Shown: positions 16,564 through 25,756, counted from the stretch's first letter. The stretch is 64,000 nt of DNA from Brevibacterium renqingii (GCF_017808105.1 NZ_JADBHF010000002.1:124001-188000); one strand, 5' to 3'. The notes: generated by a model not told the origin, from the letters alone. Made by a program: numbers and translations.

Positions 16564-17805
16564 TCAGGCCGCCAGTTCCCGCAACCGCTTCTGCCAGAAC
16601 ACGATCTCCTCGGTCAGCGACGCCGGATCGAGCTCGTTCGCATACTCGATGAGCTCATCCTCCTGCCTCGGCGACATCACTCCGGCGGCCCGCAGCCGCT
16701 GGAACGGCGTGCTCGGCTCGTCGTAGATGCGCCGGTGCCCGCCGCGACCGTCATCCTCCCACCCGACGGGCTTGCGCGTAGGGGTGAAGTAGTTGAGACG
16801 GTCACCGACAGTCCGCCACAGCTCATTGAGTGCGGATCTGGCCTCATCCGTGTCATAGCGGCGGATGCTGCCGTATTCGTGGACGAGATGCTGATGGCGC
16901 GAGGCCTCGGGCAGGCGATCACGGCGATGATCCTTGAACACGGGACTGAAGTGGATGTCCAGGCCATCGGCCCATTGACCGACCGCCTCGTGGACGGCAG
17001 CCGCCTCGTTGCTCAGCTCGATCGCATTCACCCAGAAGGGGATGCCGCGGACTTCATCGAGCGACCACGCCAGCAGGTCCACGGTGGCACGGGCATCATT
17101 GTCCGCAAGACTGCGGGTGAAGACCCATCCCGTGTGCAGACACGTGGCGTTGATGGTGAAGAGGCAGTTGCGCGGCCGGGTCGGGCCCGCGTGGGCGATG
17201 GTGTCGACCAGGAAGAAGCCCGGCTCCGCCTCGTTCGCCCCGGAAGCGAGGTCGAGAAACCCCACACTGGGATTGGTGGACCGCTTCGTCGACACCCTGC
17301 GTTCGAAGCAGTCGCTGCCCCGGGCGGTGCGCAGATACCGGTCGATCGAAGCCGGACTGACCGACAGCAGTTCGGCACGGACCTGCCTGCTGTACCCGTC
17401 GCGTCCGGGCACCAGTGCCCCATGTCGCTCCGCCGCGTCGAGCAGAGAGGGCATCACCGCAGCGAGGTACTTGCCGCTCTGATATCCAGACCACTCCCAG
17501 ACCCTGACGAGCAGGGCGCGGGATTCGGCCGAATACTTGCAGCACCTCAGCTGCGGGCCGGTCGCCCCATCCACTGCCGGCCCGCTGCCGTCCTCGCTGG
17601 CGGCAAGCTGAGCGAGACGACGCCGTGCATGATCACGCGACCAGCCCGTGAGGATCATGATCTCATCGAGGATCCAGCCCTTGTCCCTCTTCCGCGCAGA
17701 CGAATAGAGACCGAGATAATCACGGATGACGAACTCCGACTCCGGATTCGCAGGATCCGGATTCGCAGGAGCCGAAACAATATGAGTATTCTGCTGATTT
17801 CGCAT
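16564..17805 (-). CDS. Integrase-core (DDE) transposase-like protein, probably inactive
   Basis: A 413-residue protein resembling ISNCY-type integrase-catalytic-region transposases: an N-terminal helix-turn-helix (ILDEIMILTGWSRDHARRRL, about 45-64), an RNase H-like core from about 195 (PGFFLVDTIAHAG; D201 is the likely first catalytic Asp) and the conserved tail RYDTDEARSALNELW ... RRIYDEPSTPFQRLRAAG. Where the family has DxDNGSEF, this protein reads ELSNEAAA (263-270), so the second Asp is missing, and the third acidic position near 300 is also not clear. I see no terminal inverted repeats. It is divergent from a WYL regulator and could be a domesticated DNA-binding protein. The alignment is from memory. 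Confidence 0.62.
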   Translation of the reverse strand: MRNQQNTHIVSAPANPDPANPESEFVIRDYLGLYSSARKRDKGWILDEIMILTGWSRDHARRRLAQLAASEDGSGPAVDGATGPQLRCCKYSAESRALLVRVWEWSGYQSGKYLAAVMPSLLDAAERHGALVPGRDGYSRQVRAELLSVSPASIDRYLRTARGSDCFERRVSTKRSTNPSVGFLDLASGANEAEPGFFLVDTIAHAGPTRPRNCLFTINATCLHTGWVFTRSLADNDARATVDLLAWSLDEVRGIPFWVNAIELSNEAAAVHEAVGQWADGLDIHFSPVFKDHRRDRLPEASRHQHLVHEYGSIRRYDTDEARSALNELWRTVGDRLNYFTPTRKPVGWEDDGRGGHRRIYDEPSTPFQRLRAAGVMSPRQEDELIEYANELDPASLTEEIVFWQKRLRELAA

Positions 17806-17807
17806 AA

Positions 17808-17849
17808 ACCTCTTTGTTCCTCCGAATTCTGGGCGGCCACCTCTTTGTT
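17808..17849. promoter_or_regulatory. Direct repeats between integrase-like and WYL genes
   Basis: The 11-mer ACCTCTTTGTT occurs at 17808-17818 and again at 17839-17849, offset 31 bp, close to three helical turns. It lies in the divergent promoter region, and the first copy overlaps the ribosome-site side of the integrase-like gene. It is a candidate binding site for the WYL regulator. Confidence 0.4.
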
Positions 17850-17931
17850 TCGACCAGCCCCGAAATTATCTGCACGATGCTATTCTGAGATCAGGCAGGA
17901 GGTCTTCCTAAACGTCGGAAGACAGCTGAAG

Positions 17932-18960
17932 ATGTCACAGACTGCAGCACGGATGCTCGGGTTATTGTCACTGCTGATGGTGCCCCGCACCTGGTCGGGC
18001 GGGGAGTTGGCAGATCGTCTGGGCGTGAGTCCGCGCACCGTCCGGAACGATATCGGGGCGTTGCGCGAAATCGGCTACGCCATCGAAGGCACACGCGGAA
18101 ACGAGGGCGGCTACCGGCTCGCCCCCTACGGCTCGGCCGTCCCTCCTCTGCTGCTCGACTCCGATGAAGCGGTGGCTGTCGCCGTCGGTCTGCATTCGGG
18201 ACTGAGCTGCATCATCGGCGGTATGGAAGAGACGTCGGCGCGAGCATTGGCCAAGCTCGAGAACATCCTCCCCGCCGCGGTGCGCGCCCGGGTGCACAAC
18301 CTCGCGCACTTCACCGTTCCCGTCGCAGGGAATCAGCCGATGCCGATCGTCGATCCGAATCTCATCGTCATACTCATCGACCACTGCCACCGCCGCGAAC
18401 GCCTGCGCTTCGTCTATCACAGCGACGGCCCCGTCGCCCGCGCAGAGGAGAGGGAGACCCACCTCGAGGTCGAGCCCTATCGGGTCGTCAACCGCCAGCA
18501 CCGCTGGTACCTGCTCACTTTCGACCCCGACGCCGGCGATTGGCGGATCTTCCTCGCCGAACGCATCTCGCCGAAGACCCCGAGCGGTCCCCGCTTCGAA
18601 CCTCGCCCGCTCCCTGCCGAGGACATCGGCGAGTACGTCGAGAGGCACATCTCCGGCCGCCGCTGGCGGCACTCGGCCACAGTCATCGTCGATGCACCGG
18701 CCTCCGAGGTGACGCCGAGGCTCGCCTCCGCCGAAGGGACGGTCGAACCCCTCGATGGCGAACGTTCGCTGGTGACCATCGGCGGGCAGAACGTGTTGAC
18801 CATGGCTCTGTCCTTGGCGCGGCTGGACCTCGATTTCACCGTCGTCGACAGCCCAGAGCTCCGTGAGTGCCTGCAGGAGCTCTCATACAGCCTCGGGCGT
18901 GCGGCGCAGGAGAGCGGCAATTCCGAGCATTCGGTTCCGAGTTCGCACAAATCCGGCTGA
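17932..18960 (+). CDS. WYL-domain transcriptional regulator
   Basis: A 342-residue regulator. Residues 1-60 form a DeoR/HTH_11 helix-turn-helix (GGELADRLGVSPRTVRNDIG). A WYL domain spans about 145-225 (RRERLRFVYHSDG, then QHRWYLLTFDPDAGDWRIFL, where the usual W-Y-L reads WYL), followed by a WCX-type C-terminal domain. WYL proteins respond to nucleic-acid or nucleotide ligands and often control defence or DNA-repair genes. The frame stays open far upstream on this strand, but ATG 17932 is the first start fitting the domain. It is divergent from the integrase-like gene. Confidence 0.85.
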   Translation: MSQTAARMLGLLSLLMVPRTWSGGELADRLGVSPRTVRNDIGALREIGYAIEGTRGNEGGYRLAPYGSAVPPLLLDSDEAVAVAVGLHSGLSCIIGGMEETSARALAKLENILPAAVRARVHNLAHFTVPVAGNQPMPIVDPNLIVILIDHCHRRERLRFVYHSDGPVARAEERETHLEVEPYRVVNRQHRWYLLTFDPDAGDWRIFLAERISPKTPSGPRFEPRPLPAEDIGEYVERHISGRRWRHSATVIVDAPASEVTPRLASAEGTVEPLDGERSLVTIGGQNVLTMALSLARLDLDFTVVDSPELRECLQELSYSLGRAAQESGNSEHSVPSSHKSG

Positions 18961-19184
18961 AAAGCACAATCGGAATTAGAACCTGTTGTGCGATTGCGTG
19001 AAATTTGGCGGGCATGGCGGTTGAGTCTCACCTATTCCTTGTTCCTGCCTAACACCCGGCTGTAAATTTCCAGAATATGTTTCGGCTGCCGGTGCACTCA
19101 ACTTCGGCTAACCGTCTGCGAGCGCGCCCATTCTCATTCTGCTCGTCTCGCCTGCTCTGCTCATCCCGTGATTGGAGGACTCCG

Positions 19185-19322
19185 ATGCTCATGCCGTTCC
19201 GACGTGCACTCGTCGTCCTGGCATCGTCACCCATCGCCGGCTCCGGCAAGACAACGTCACCCATCGTCGGCCTTGCCGCGCTCATTCCCGGCACCGGGGA
19301 TCTCGAAAGCAGCCGGCAGTGA
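19185..19322 (+). CDS. Small 45-aa protein, coupled to the next gene
   Basis: ATG 19185 has a strong ribosome site (GGAGG, 9 bases before), and the frame encodes a 45-residue peptide with a basic start, a short hydrophobic run (RRALVVLASSPIAG) and GSGKTTSP. Its TGA (19320-19322) overlaps the GTG start of the next gene as GTGA. I do not recognise it. It may be a real small protein or a leader that couples translation of the membrane protein. The GKTT is too short a context to be a P-loop. Confidence 0.45.
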   Translation: MLMPFRRALVVLASSPIAGSGKTTSPIVGLAALIPGTGDLESSRQ

Positions 19323-19825
19323 AGCCCCAGAACGAAGGACCGTCGACGGTCGCATCCGAACGCACCACCAGAGTCGAAGAACTCACTGCCCGGATCCGCA
19401 GGACGAACTCCGTCTACGCCCGTTTCTACGGACCGTTGTCTCTGCTGGTCATCACCGCGTCGTTCTTCCCCTACTACTCCCCCGCGGCCGAGAGCACGAC
19501 CACCTACGGCAACCTCTGGCAGGAAGTCCTCGTCATCGGTCGCGGCGTCGATGTCTTCGCTCTCTTCGTGCTGCTCCTGACCACCGGCCTGCTGTGCCTG
19601 GCGACGGCCGGGAGAACAACGGTCCCCGGGCTCATCGCCATCCTCACCGGGTCGGTCGTCATCGGCTGCACACTCCTGCAGTCCCCTGGCTACATCAGTC
19701 CGCCGGCGCTCACGGACTTCGGCGTCTTCGACATCGTCCTCAGCTTCCTCATCGCCGCTCTCGCCTTGGTGCATGCGCTCCATCTGTTCGCACTCGACCT
19801 CGAGTTCCAGCGTCGCATGGGCTGA
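19319..19825 (+). CDS. Four-helix membrane protein of unknown function
   Basis: A 168-residue protein with four hydrophobic segments (about 33-50, 77-95, 102-120 and 133-155) and a charged N-terminus (ERTTRVEELTARIRR). GTG 19319 is chosen because it overlaps the stop of the small upstream gene and lies just before the region with protein-like codon use; the frame is open further upstream. I do not recognise the family. The 224-bp stretch before the small gene (18961-19184) is comparatively AT-rich, with the inverted repeat GCACAA/TTGTGC, and has no gene I can support. Confidence 0.6.
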   Translation: MKPQNEGPSTVASERTTRVEELTARIRRTNSVYARFYGPLSLLVITASFFPYYSPAAESTTTYGNLWQEVLVIGRGVDVFALFVLLLTTGLLCLATAGRTTVPGLIAILTGSVVIGCTLLQSPGYISPPALTDFGVFDIVLSFLIAALALVHALHLFALDLEFQRRMG

Positions 19826-19970
19826 TGACGGTGCCGCCCGCAGCGCTGCCCTCTGCAGACGCCCGGCCGAGACTCACCGACCTCGGGCTCACCGACCTCG
19901 CGGCTCACCGGTTTGCGGGGCTTCAGCCGCACTTCGGCTTCGGCCCGCAGGCCTCAGTGGACCTCGCGAT

Positions 19971-20414
19971 TCAGCCCGCGAGCCGGCCGGCGGCATGCAG
20001 CGCGGGGATCACCTGGTCACGGGTCAGCGGGGCGAACTGACGGGCGGCGGTGTCCGCGGGCAGCGGGTCGATGGGGAACCATCCGGCTTCGGCGATCTCG
20101 GCCAGATGCCGGATGTCGTCGACGTCGAACCGGTCCGGAAGACCCTCATAGCAGAACACATCGCCGATGACCCGGTGGTCGGCCTCGTTCGCAGCAACGG
20201 CGGTGAAGGTGCCCAAAGCCCGCAGCCGATCCGGACGCAGTCCGAGCCCGAGCTCCTCCTCGATCTCCCTCACGATGGTCTCCTCGGCGGACTCCCCCGA
20301 CTCGGGTTTGCCGCCGGGGAGCATGAACGAGGTGGTGCCGGCTTTGCGGACCATGAGCAGCTCCTCCCTGTGCGGATGGAGGAGGACGAGCGCGGAGACA
20401 CGGATGTCGTTCAT
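19971..20414 (-). CDS. NUDIX hydrolase
   Basis: A 147-residue NUDIX protein. The Nudix box is complete (GGKPESGESAEETIVREIEE, about residues 34-53, followed by ELG), so nucleotide-diphosphate or related hydrolysis with Mg2+ is expected. ATG 20414 overlaps the tag stop as ATGA, giving translational coupling; an in-frame GTG at 20423 is less likely. Together with tag it forms a small repair/house-cleaning operon, perhaps removing damaged nucleotides. The specific substrate is unknown. Confidence 0.88.
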   Translation of the reverse strand: MNDIRVSALVLLHPHREELLMVRKAGTTSFMLPGGKPESGESAEETIVREIEEELGLGLRPDRLRALGTFTAVAANEADHRVIGDVFCYEGLPDRFDVDDIRHLAEIAEAGWFPIDPLPADTAARQFAPLTRDQVIPALHAAGRLAG

Positions 20415-21028
20415 GCCGACCACACCCCGGAGGCACCTCGGCGGTGGGAGTCGAGCAGATGGGTGTCGATCATTCCGATAGCCTCCATGAGCGCATACAT
20501 CGTGGTTGGTCCGACGAAGCGGAACCCCTTCTTCTTCAGCGCCTTCGACAGCGCTTCGGACTCCGCTCCGGTGGTCGGGATCTCGGCGACGGTGCGCGGT
20601 CGCGGAGTCTCGGCGGGTTGGAACGACCAGAGGAATTCGTCGAGCCCGCCCTCGTCCCGCAGTTCGAGCACGCGTGCGGCGTTGTTGATGCAGGCTGCGA
20701 TCTTGCCGCGGTGACGGATGATCCCGGCATCGCCGAGCAGCCGATCGACCTCGGGCTCACCGAATTCGGCGACGGCCTCGGGGTCGAACCCGGCGAAGAC
20801 CTCGCGGAATCGCTCCCGCTTCTTCAGGATCGTCAGCCAGGACAGGCCGGCCTGGAAGCCTTCGAGGCTCATGCGTTCGAACAGTCCGGCCTCGTCGTGG
20901 ATCGGCATGCCCCATTCGGTGTCGTAGTAGCTCAGCAGCATCGGATCACCGTAGGCCCAGGGGGTGCGGGCCTTCCCGTCCTCGCCGACCACTGCGCCGC
21001 CTGCGTTCGCCTGTGGTTCCTCGTCCAT
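20411..21028 (-). CDS. tag: DNA-3-methyladenine glycosylase I
   Basis: A 205-residue protein with the Tag family features: YYDTEWGMPIHDEAGLFERM (including the substrate-pocket Trp and Glu), LEGFQAGLSWLTILKKRE, then GIIRHRGKIAACINNA and a late HLLDSH (C-terminal zinc-site histidines). It removes 3-methyladenine from DNA in base excision repair. ATG 21028 lies six bases after TACGGT (complement of 21035-21040), so the mRNA is probably leaderless. The frame is open to 21229 but would overlap the divergent gene. NUDIX follows with a 4-bp overlap. Confidence 0.9.
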   Translation of the reverse strand: MDEEPQANAGGAVVGEDGKARTPWAYGDPMLLSYYDTEWGMPIHDEAGLFERMSLEGFQAGLSWLTILKKRERFREVFAGFDPEAVAEFGEPEVDRLLGDAGIIRHRGKIAACINNAARVLELRDEGGLDEFLWSFQPAETPRPRTVAEIPTTGAESEALSKALKKKGFRFVGPTTMYALMEAIGMIDTHLLDSHRRGASGVWSA

Positions 21029-21088
21029 CCTGCAACCGTATCGCGTCGCACTGACCCGACTGTCAGCCGGCTCGGCTAGGGTGCGGCC

Positions 21089-22054
21089 ATGACCACTGTG
21101 CTGCTCCTCGGATTCGGCGCCATCGGTCGCCATGTCGCTCAGCTGCTCGCGCCCGAACTCGGAGCCGGGACTGTGCACCTGACTGCCCTCGTCTCCGATC
21201 CGTCCAAACACGCGGATCGTCCGAACCACGGCGCTGAGATCGTCGACCTGGCCGCCCTCTCCGACCGTTCCGGTGCACCATCGGATCGCTTGTCCGAGAC
21301 GGTGACCGAGTCACCCTCGCCGAGGCTGTTCGCCGGTTTCGATGTCGTCGTCGAATGCGCCGGAGTGCCGGCCGCCGCCGAGCTCGGTCCGGCCGTCGTC
21401 GTCGCGGGCCGGCCCCTGGTCCTCACGAGCGTGGGAGCGCTGGCCGATCCCGATACACGCGCGGGTCTCCTCGCCGGACCCGGTCGACTGCTGGTGACCA
21501 ATGGCGCCATCGGCGGTCTCGACGTGCTCGAAGCCGCAGCGCAGGCCGATGCGCTCGACACGGTCGAGATCACCACGTCGAAGGAGGCCACGGGTCTGAT
21601 CCGACCGTGGATGACCACAGCAGAGGCCGACAGGCTGCGCGAGCTTCGTCCCGAGGACGGTCCGCTGACGGTCTTCGCCGGCGACCCCGCCGAGGCGATC
21701 GAGAAGTTTCCCGCGAACGTCAATATCGCGGTGGCGCTGGCGTGGGCCACGCGCGGGCTGCCGGACATCGGAACCGGCGCAGACACTGCCACCGATGCGG
21801 ACAGCGTCACCGATCAGAGCAGTGCCTCCTCCCGCAGCGACGCCGCTCTGCTCGCGGCCTCCCTGCGCCGGGTGCGGGTCGAGCTCCACGCTGTCGCCGG
21901 GCAGAGCAGATCGACTCACCGGATCCGCGCCGCCGGTGCCGCAGGCGAGTTCGCCTTCGACATCCGGTCGACGCCGAGTCCGGAGAACCCCGCCACAAGC
22001 GGGCTCACCGCCCTGTCGGTCGCCCGCACCCTGCGACAGGTGCTCGCCGGCTGA
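21089..22054 (+). CDS. L-aspartate dehydrogenase family protein
   Basis: A 321-residue NAD(P)-binding protein of the DUF108/aspartate dehydrogenase family. It has a Rossmann start (VLLLGFGAIGRHVAQLL), VVVECAGVPAAAE, GALADPDTR, TNGAIGGLDVL and the domain motif FPANVNIAVALA with a late HRIRAAG. Such enzymes make iminoaspartate from aspartate, often for NAD synthesis. An Asp/Thr/Ser-rich insert lies near 228-250. ATG 21089 lies six bases after TAGGGT (21077-21082), so it is probably leaderless. No nadA/nadC is nearby, so the pathway role is open. Confidence 0.8.
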   Translation: MTTVLLLGFGAIGRHVAQLLAPELGAGTVHLTALVSDPSKHADRPNHGAEIVDLAALSDRSGAPSDRLSETVTESPSPRLFAGFDVVVECAGVPAAAELGPAVVVAGRPLVLTSVGALADPDTRAGLLAGPGRLLVTNGAIGGLDVLEAAAQADALDTVEITTSKEATGLIRPWMTTAEADRLRELRPEDGPLTVFAGDPAEAIEKFPANVNIAVALAWATRGLPDIGTGADTATDADSVTDQSSASSRSDAALLAASLRRVRVELHAVAGQSRSTHRIRAAGAAGEFAFDIRSTPSPENPATSGLTALSVARTLRQVLAG

Positions 22055-22059
22055 GGGCC

Positions 22060-24126
22060 TCAGTCCTCTCCGTGGGCGATGTTCTCCTGCAGCTGCAGGA
22101 ACTCGACGTGGCGTTCGTACTTGTCCAGCACGTCATCGATGATCTGCTCCTTCGAGTAGCCCATGATGTCGTAGCCCTGGCCGGCGCCGCCGTCGAGATA
22201 GACCTCCATGCGGTAGTAGTCCTCGGTGCCGCGCGGGACGACCCCGCCGAACGAGGGAACACTGACCTTGTGCGGCCAGATCTGGTACCGGAACGGGAAC
22301 TCCCCTGCGCCGTCGACCTCGAACTGGATGAGTTCGCCGTCGTCGACGAACGCTCCCTCGGAATCGACGCGACCGCAGCGGGAGCTGATGCCGCGGTCCT
22401 CCATCTCCGCGGCCACCTCGTCGAGGGTCGGGATGAGGACCTGCTGTTCGAACTCGCGGGCCCGCGAGGCGTTCGGGAAGGACAGCACCCGTCCGAGCTG
22501 CCTCTGCCAGGTCTCGTTCCCGGGCCCGCGGGAGCGGCGGGCCAGCGAGGCGGGCAGGCTCGTGTCGACGCTGTCGACCCTGTTCGCTTCGACCCGAAGC
22601 GCCTTGTAGAGGCCGATCATGACGAGGATGACGACGAAGGCGAAGGGCAGACCCATGATCACCGTCGCATTCTGCAGGGCTCCGATGCCGCCGACGAGCA
22701 GCATCGCCACGGTCAGTGCACCGGTCGCCAGGGCCCAGAAGATGCGCAGTCCGGCACGGCCGTCCTCCTGCGGATTGTGCAGGTTCGACGACAGGTTCGC
22801 CATCACCAGGGCCGCGGAGTCCGCGGTGGTCACGTAGAACAGCAGCGCCGTGAGCGTGGCCAGTCCGGCGATGAAGGCGAACGCCGGATAGTTCGACAGC
22901 AGTTCGTAGAACCCGCCCTCGGGGTTGAGCATGGTCTTCTCGCCGAATTCCTTGTCACCGCTGCGAATGAGGTCGAGCGCCGAGTTCCCGTAGATCGAGA
23001 TCCACATGAAGATGTAGATGAACGGAATGGTCAGGGTGCCCAGCACGAACTGGCGGATGGTCCGGCCGCGGGAGATGCGGGCGAGGAAGAGTCCGACGAA
23101 CGAGGCGAAGGCGATCCACCAGGCCCAGAAGAACAGGGTCCAGTCGGTCATCCAGGTTCCCGTGTCCTCGAATGCGAAGGTCTGCCCGGCCATGTTCGGG
23201 AACAGGCGGATGAAGTCGGTGACGTTGAGCACGAGGGCGTTGAGCAAGAACTTCGTGTTGCCGGCCACGAGCACCCACAGGCTCAGTCCGATGGCGAGCA
23301 CCACGTTGAGGATCGACAGGAACTTGATGCCCTTGTCGACTCCCGAGACAGCCGAGAGTGTGGCGACGCCGACGCCGACGACGACGATTCCGATCTGGGT
23401 GGCGGTGCCGATCGGCAGACCGAAGACCGTGTTGAGACCGACGTTGACCATGACCACGCCGATGCCCAACGAGGTGGCCACACCGAAGATCGTACCCAGC
23501 AGAGCGGCCAGGTCGACGGTTTCGCCCAGAGTGCCCTGCACGCGCTTGCCGAAGATCGGGGCCAGTGCCGAGCGGATCGCCAGCGGCATGTTCATCCGGT
23601 AGGCGAAGTACGCCAGGGCCATGCCCATGAGTGCGTAGAGGCCCCACCCGCTGAGTCCGTAGTGGAACAGCGCCCACACGGTGGATTCGCGGGCCGCGTC
23701 CACGGTCTCCGGCTCGGTGCTCGGCGGGGTGAGGTACATCGTGACCGGTTCGGCCACGGCGAAGAACATGAGGTCGGTGCTGATGCCGGCGGCGAAGAGC
23801 ATCGACGCCCAGGCGACGAGCCCGAATTCGGGCTTCGAATGCTCGGGACCGAGCTTCGTGTTGCCGTAGCGGGAGGCCGCGAGGTAGATGACGAAGACGA
23901 GCACGGCCAGGACGAGGAGGACGTAGAACCAGCCGAACCAGTCGGAGGTCCATCCGACCACGGCGCCGAGCACCGCCTCGGCGTTGGATGGAGAGATGAG
24001 AGCCCAGACGGTGATGGCCAGGGTGCCGATCGCTGCAGCGATGAATACTCGCTTATTCACGGGCGGCAACGAGGCTTTGGCATCTCCCTTCGGCCCACTG
24101 GGAGAGCTATCGACTGATGCTGACAT
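22060..24126 (-). CDS. BCCT-family choline/betaine transporter (BetT-like)
   Basis: A 688-residue BCCT transporter with 12 helices and a long cytoplasmic C-terminus (about 515-688). The conserved tryptophan-rich helix 8 region (TDWTLFFWAWWIAFASFVGL, then FLARISRGRTIRQF) is intact. The long tail, with repeated acidic stretches and YQIWPHKVSVP, is typical of BetT-like choline carriers that sense osmotic stress. ATG 24126 has AAGGAG at the right distance. It imports choline or betaine with Na+ or H+. The gene stands alone; its stop lies 6 bp from the aspartate dehydrogenase stop. Confidence 0.9.
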   Translation of the reverse strand: MSASVDSSPSGPKGDAKASLPPVNKRVFIAAAIGTLAITVWALISPSNAEAVLGAVVGWTSDWFGWFYVLLVLAVLVFVIYLAASRYGNTKLGPEHSKPEFGLVAWASMLFAAGISTDLMFFAVAEPVTMYLTPPSTEPETVDAARESTVWALFHYGLSGWGLYALMGMALAYFAYRMNMPLAIRSALAPIFGKRVQGTLGETVDLAALLGTIFGVATSLGIGVVMVNVGLNTVFGLPIGTATQIGIVVVGVGVATLSAVSGVDKGIKFLSILNVVLAIGLSLWVLVAGNTKFLLNALVLNVTDFIRLFPNMAGQTFAFEDTGTWMTDWTLFFWAWWIAFASFVGLFLARISRGRTIRQFVLGTLTIPFIYIFMWISIYGNSALDLIRSGDKEFGEKTMLNPEGGFYELLSNYPAFAFIAGLATLTALLFYVTTADSAALVMANLSSNLHNPQEDGRAGLRIFWALATGALTVAMLLVGGIGALQNATVIMGLPFAFVVILVMIGLYKALRVEANRVDSVDTSLPASLARRSRGPGNETWQRQLGRVLSFPNASRAREFEQQVLIPTLDEVAAEMEDRGISSRCGRVDSEGAFVDDGELIQFEVDGAGEFPFRYQIWPHKVSVPSFGGVVPRGTEDYYRMEVYLDGGAGQGYDIMGYSKEQIIDDVLDKYERHVEFLQLQENIAHGED

Positions 24127-24376
24127 GTTTCTGCTCCTTATCCGGACGCGGTGGCGTCGTGGCATCGGTCCCGGTCGAACAGTGTGCGCAACCGGGCATG
24201 ATCAACGGTTGTTGCGTAGTGGAGGGTTCGAACCTCGACGGCCTTCCCTCGCTCAGGGGACGGCCAACAGTGGAGGTTACCACAGAGACACTTACGGTCA
24301 CTTTCCCGGGCGCTCGCACTCCACAGGGGAGGTTGCGTCTCTCACACCGGACTCGGCGGCAGTCACAGGGCGGGTG

Positions 24377-25756
24377 TCACAGAGAGACGAGGAAGAGCGC
24401 CAGAGCCATCACCACCCCCGAGCCGAGGAACGTGACGACCGTGTAGCCGAGGATGTCGCGCATCTTCAGACCGGCGATCGCAAGCACCGGCAGGGCCCAG
24501 AACGGCTGCAGCATGTTCGTCCACTGATCACCGTAGGACACGGCCATGATCGCGATCGACGGGTCGACGCCGAGCTGATTCGCGGCATCGAGCATGATCG
24601 GGCCCTGCACGGCGAACTGGCCGCCTCCGGACGGGACGAAGAAGTTGACGAGGCCGGCTGAGAGCAGCGCGAGGACACCGAACGAGGTCGGATTGGCGAT
24701 CGAGACGAGAGCGTCGGAGAAGACCGCGATGAGTCCGGTGGTGGACATGATGCCGAGGATCCCCGCGTAGAGCGGGAACTGCAGGAGGATCTCGCCGACG
24801 TTGGAGGCGGCCTCCTTCGTCAGGTGGATGAGCTCGAACGGGTGGCGCACGAGCAGCAGGATGAGCGCAAGGAACGACCAGTTGACGATGTCCAGCGTCA
24901 GTCCCCCGCCTTGGGCGAAGTGGATGACGAGGTAGACGACGAGGGCGAGGCCGACGATGAGGGTGAGGATGCGCGAGGCGTCGATGCGGTCGGCAGGGGT
25001 GACGACCTCCTCGTCGACTTCGGTCTGCTTCTCCGAGGTCACCGAGGCGGGCAGTTCGTAGACCGGTGCCCCGGGCTTGGGTGCGATGAGGAGGAAGAGG
25101 AGGCCGCAGACGACGATGACGCCGAGGATGGCGAGCATGTTCCAGCCGGAGAAGATCGTCTCGGTCACGGGCACCGTCTTCCCGCCGAGGGATTCGGAGA
25201 GGAAGGAGTCGGGGGTCGCCGCGGTGAGCGGACCGGAGCCCGAGTACCCCATGTGCCAGACGACGAATCCCGAGTAGCCGGCGGCCACCAGCAGCGGGAA
25301 GTGGACCTTGATCCCGCGTTCGCGCGACTGGACTGCGATCTCGCGGGCCAGCAGCGCCCCGACGACGAGGCCGAGGCCCCAGGTGATGAGGCTGGCGAGC
25401 GCGGCGACGAGGAACACGAAGACGTAGGCGAAGGTCGCATTGCCCGGTACGCGGGCGAGCCGGGCGAGCAGTTTCCGCACCGGCCCGGTGTTGGCGAGGA
25501 TGTGGCCGAGCAGGAGGATCAGCGACATCTGCGTCATGAACTCCAGCAGGCCGGCCAATCCATCACCCCAGCCGATGACGACCTCTCCGGGACCGGCATC
25601 GGTCAAGATGAGGGCGAGGACCGCGACGATGAGTGTGAGAACGATGGCGAAGGTCAGTGCCGATGGGATCCATTGTTCGAGGAACCGGTTGACCGGCCGC
25701 ATGATCCCTTTTGAGGCTGCGGCGTTGACCTGGGACGACGGCTTCGGTGCCGACAT
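24377..25756 (-). CDS. Short-chain fatty acid transporter (AtoE family)
   Basis: A 459-residue membrane protein of the AtoE/short-chain fatty acid transporter family. Typical stretches are RFLEQWIPSALTFAIVLTLI, NTGPVRKLLARLA, HMGYSGSGPLTAATPDS, NFFVPSGGGQFAVQGPIM and YGDQWTNMLQPFWALPVLAI. It likely imports butyrate, acetoacetate or similar acids. ATG 25756 follows GGGAGG. A loop insert rich in charged residues lies at about 240-265. Neighbouring acyl-CoA and semialdehyde genes would let the cell use such acids. Confidence 0.88.
   Translation of the reverse strand: MSAPKPSSQVNAAASKGIMRPVNRFLEQWIPSALTFAIVLTLIVAVLALILTDAGPGEVVIGWGDGLAGLLEFMTQMSLILLLGHILANTGPVRKLLARLARVPGNATFAYVFVFLVAALASLITWGLGLVVGALLAREIAVQSRERGIKVHFPLLVAAGYSGFVVWHMGYSGSGPLTAATPDSFLSESLGGKTVPVTETIFSGWNMLAILGVIVVCGLLFLLIAPKPGAPVYELPASVTSEKQTEVDEEVVTPADRIDASRILTLIVGLALVVYLVIHFAQGGGLTLDIVNWSFLALILLLVRHPFELIHLTKEAASNVGEILLQFPLYAGILGIMSTTGLIAVFSDALVSIANPTSFGVLALLSAGLVNFFVPSGGGQFAVQGPIMLDAANQLGVDPSIAIMAVSYGDQWTNMLQPFWALPVLAIAGLKMRDILGYTVVTFLGSGVVMALALFLVSL

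Noticed and set aside
16504..17931. Open frame continuing upstream of the WYL regulator for about 475 codons
   Set aside because: It is antisense to the integrase-like gene and lacks domain similarity; the regulator starts at 17932.
19185..19322. P-loop NTPase motif (GSGKTTSP) in the small peptide
   Set aside because: A 45-residue peptide lacks the fold; the match is by chance.
21029..21229. N-terminal extension of tag
   Set aside because: It would overlap the divergent aspartate dehydrogenase gene and has no family similarity.
24221..24240. GGGTTCGAACCTC resembling a tRNA T arm
   Set aside because: No acceptor, D or anticodon arms fit around it; it is a short palindrome in the BCCT promoter region.
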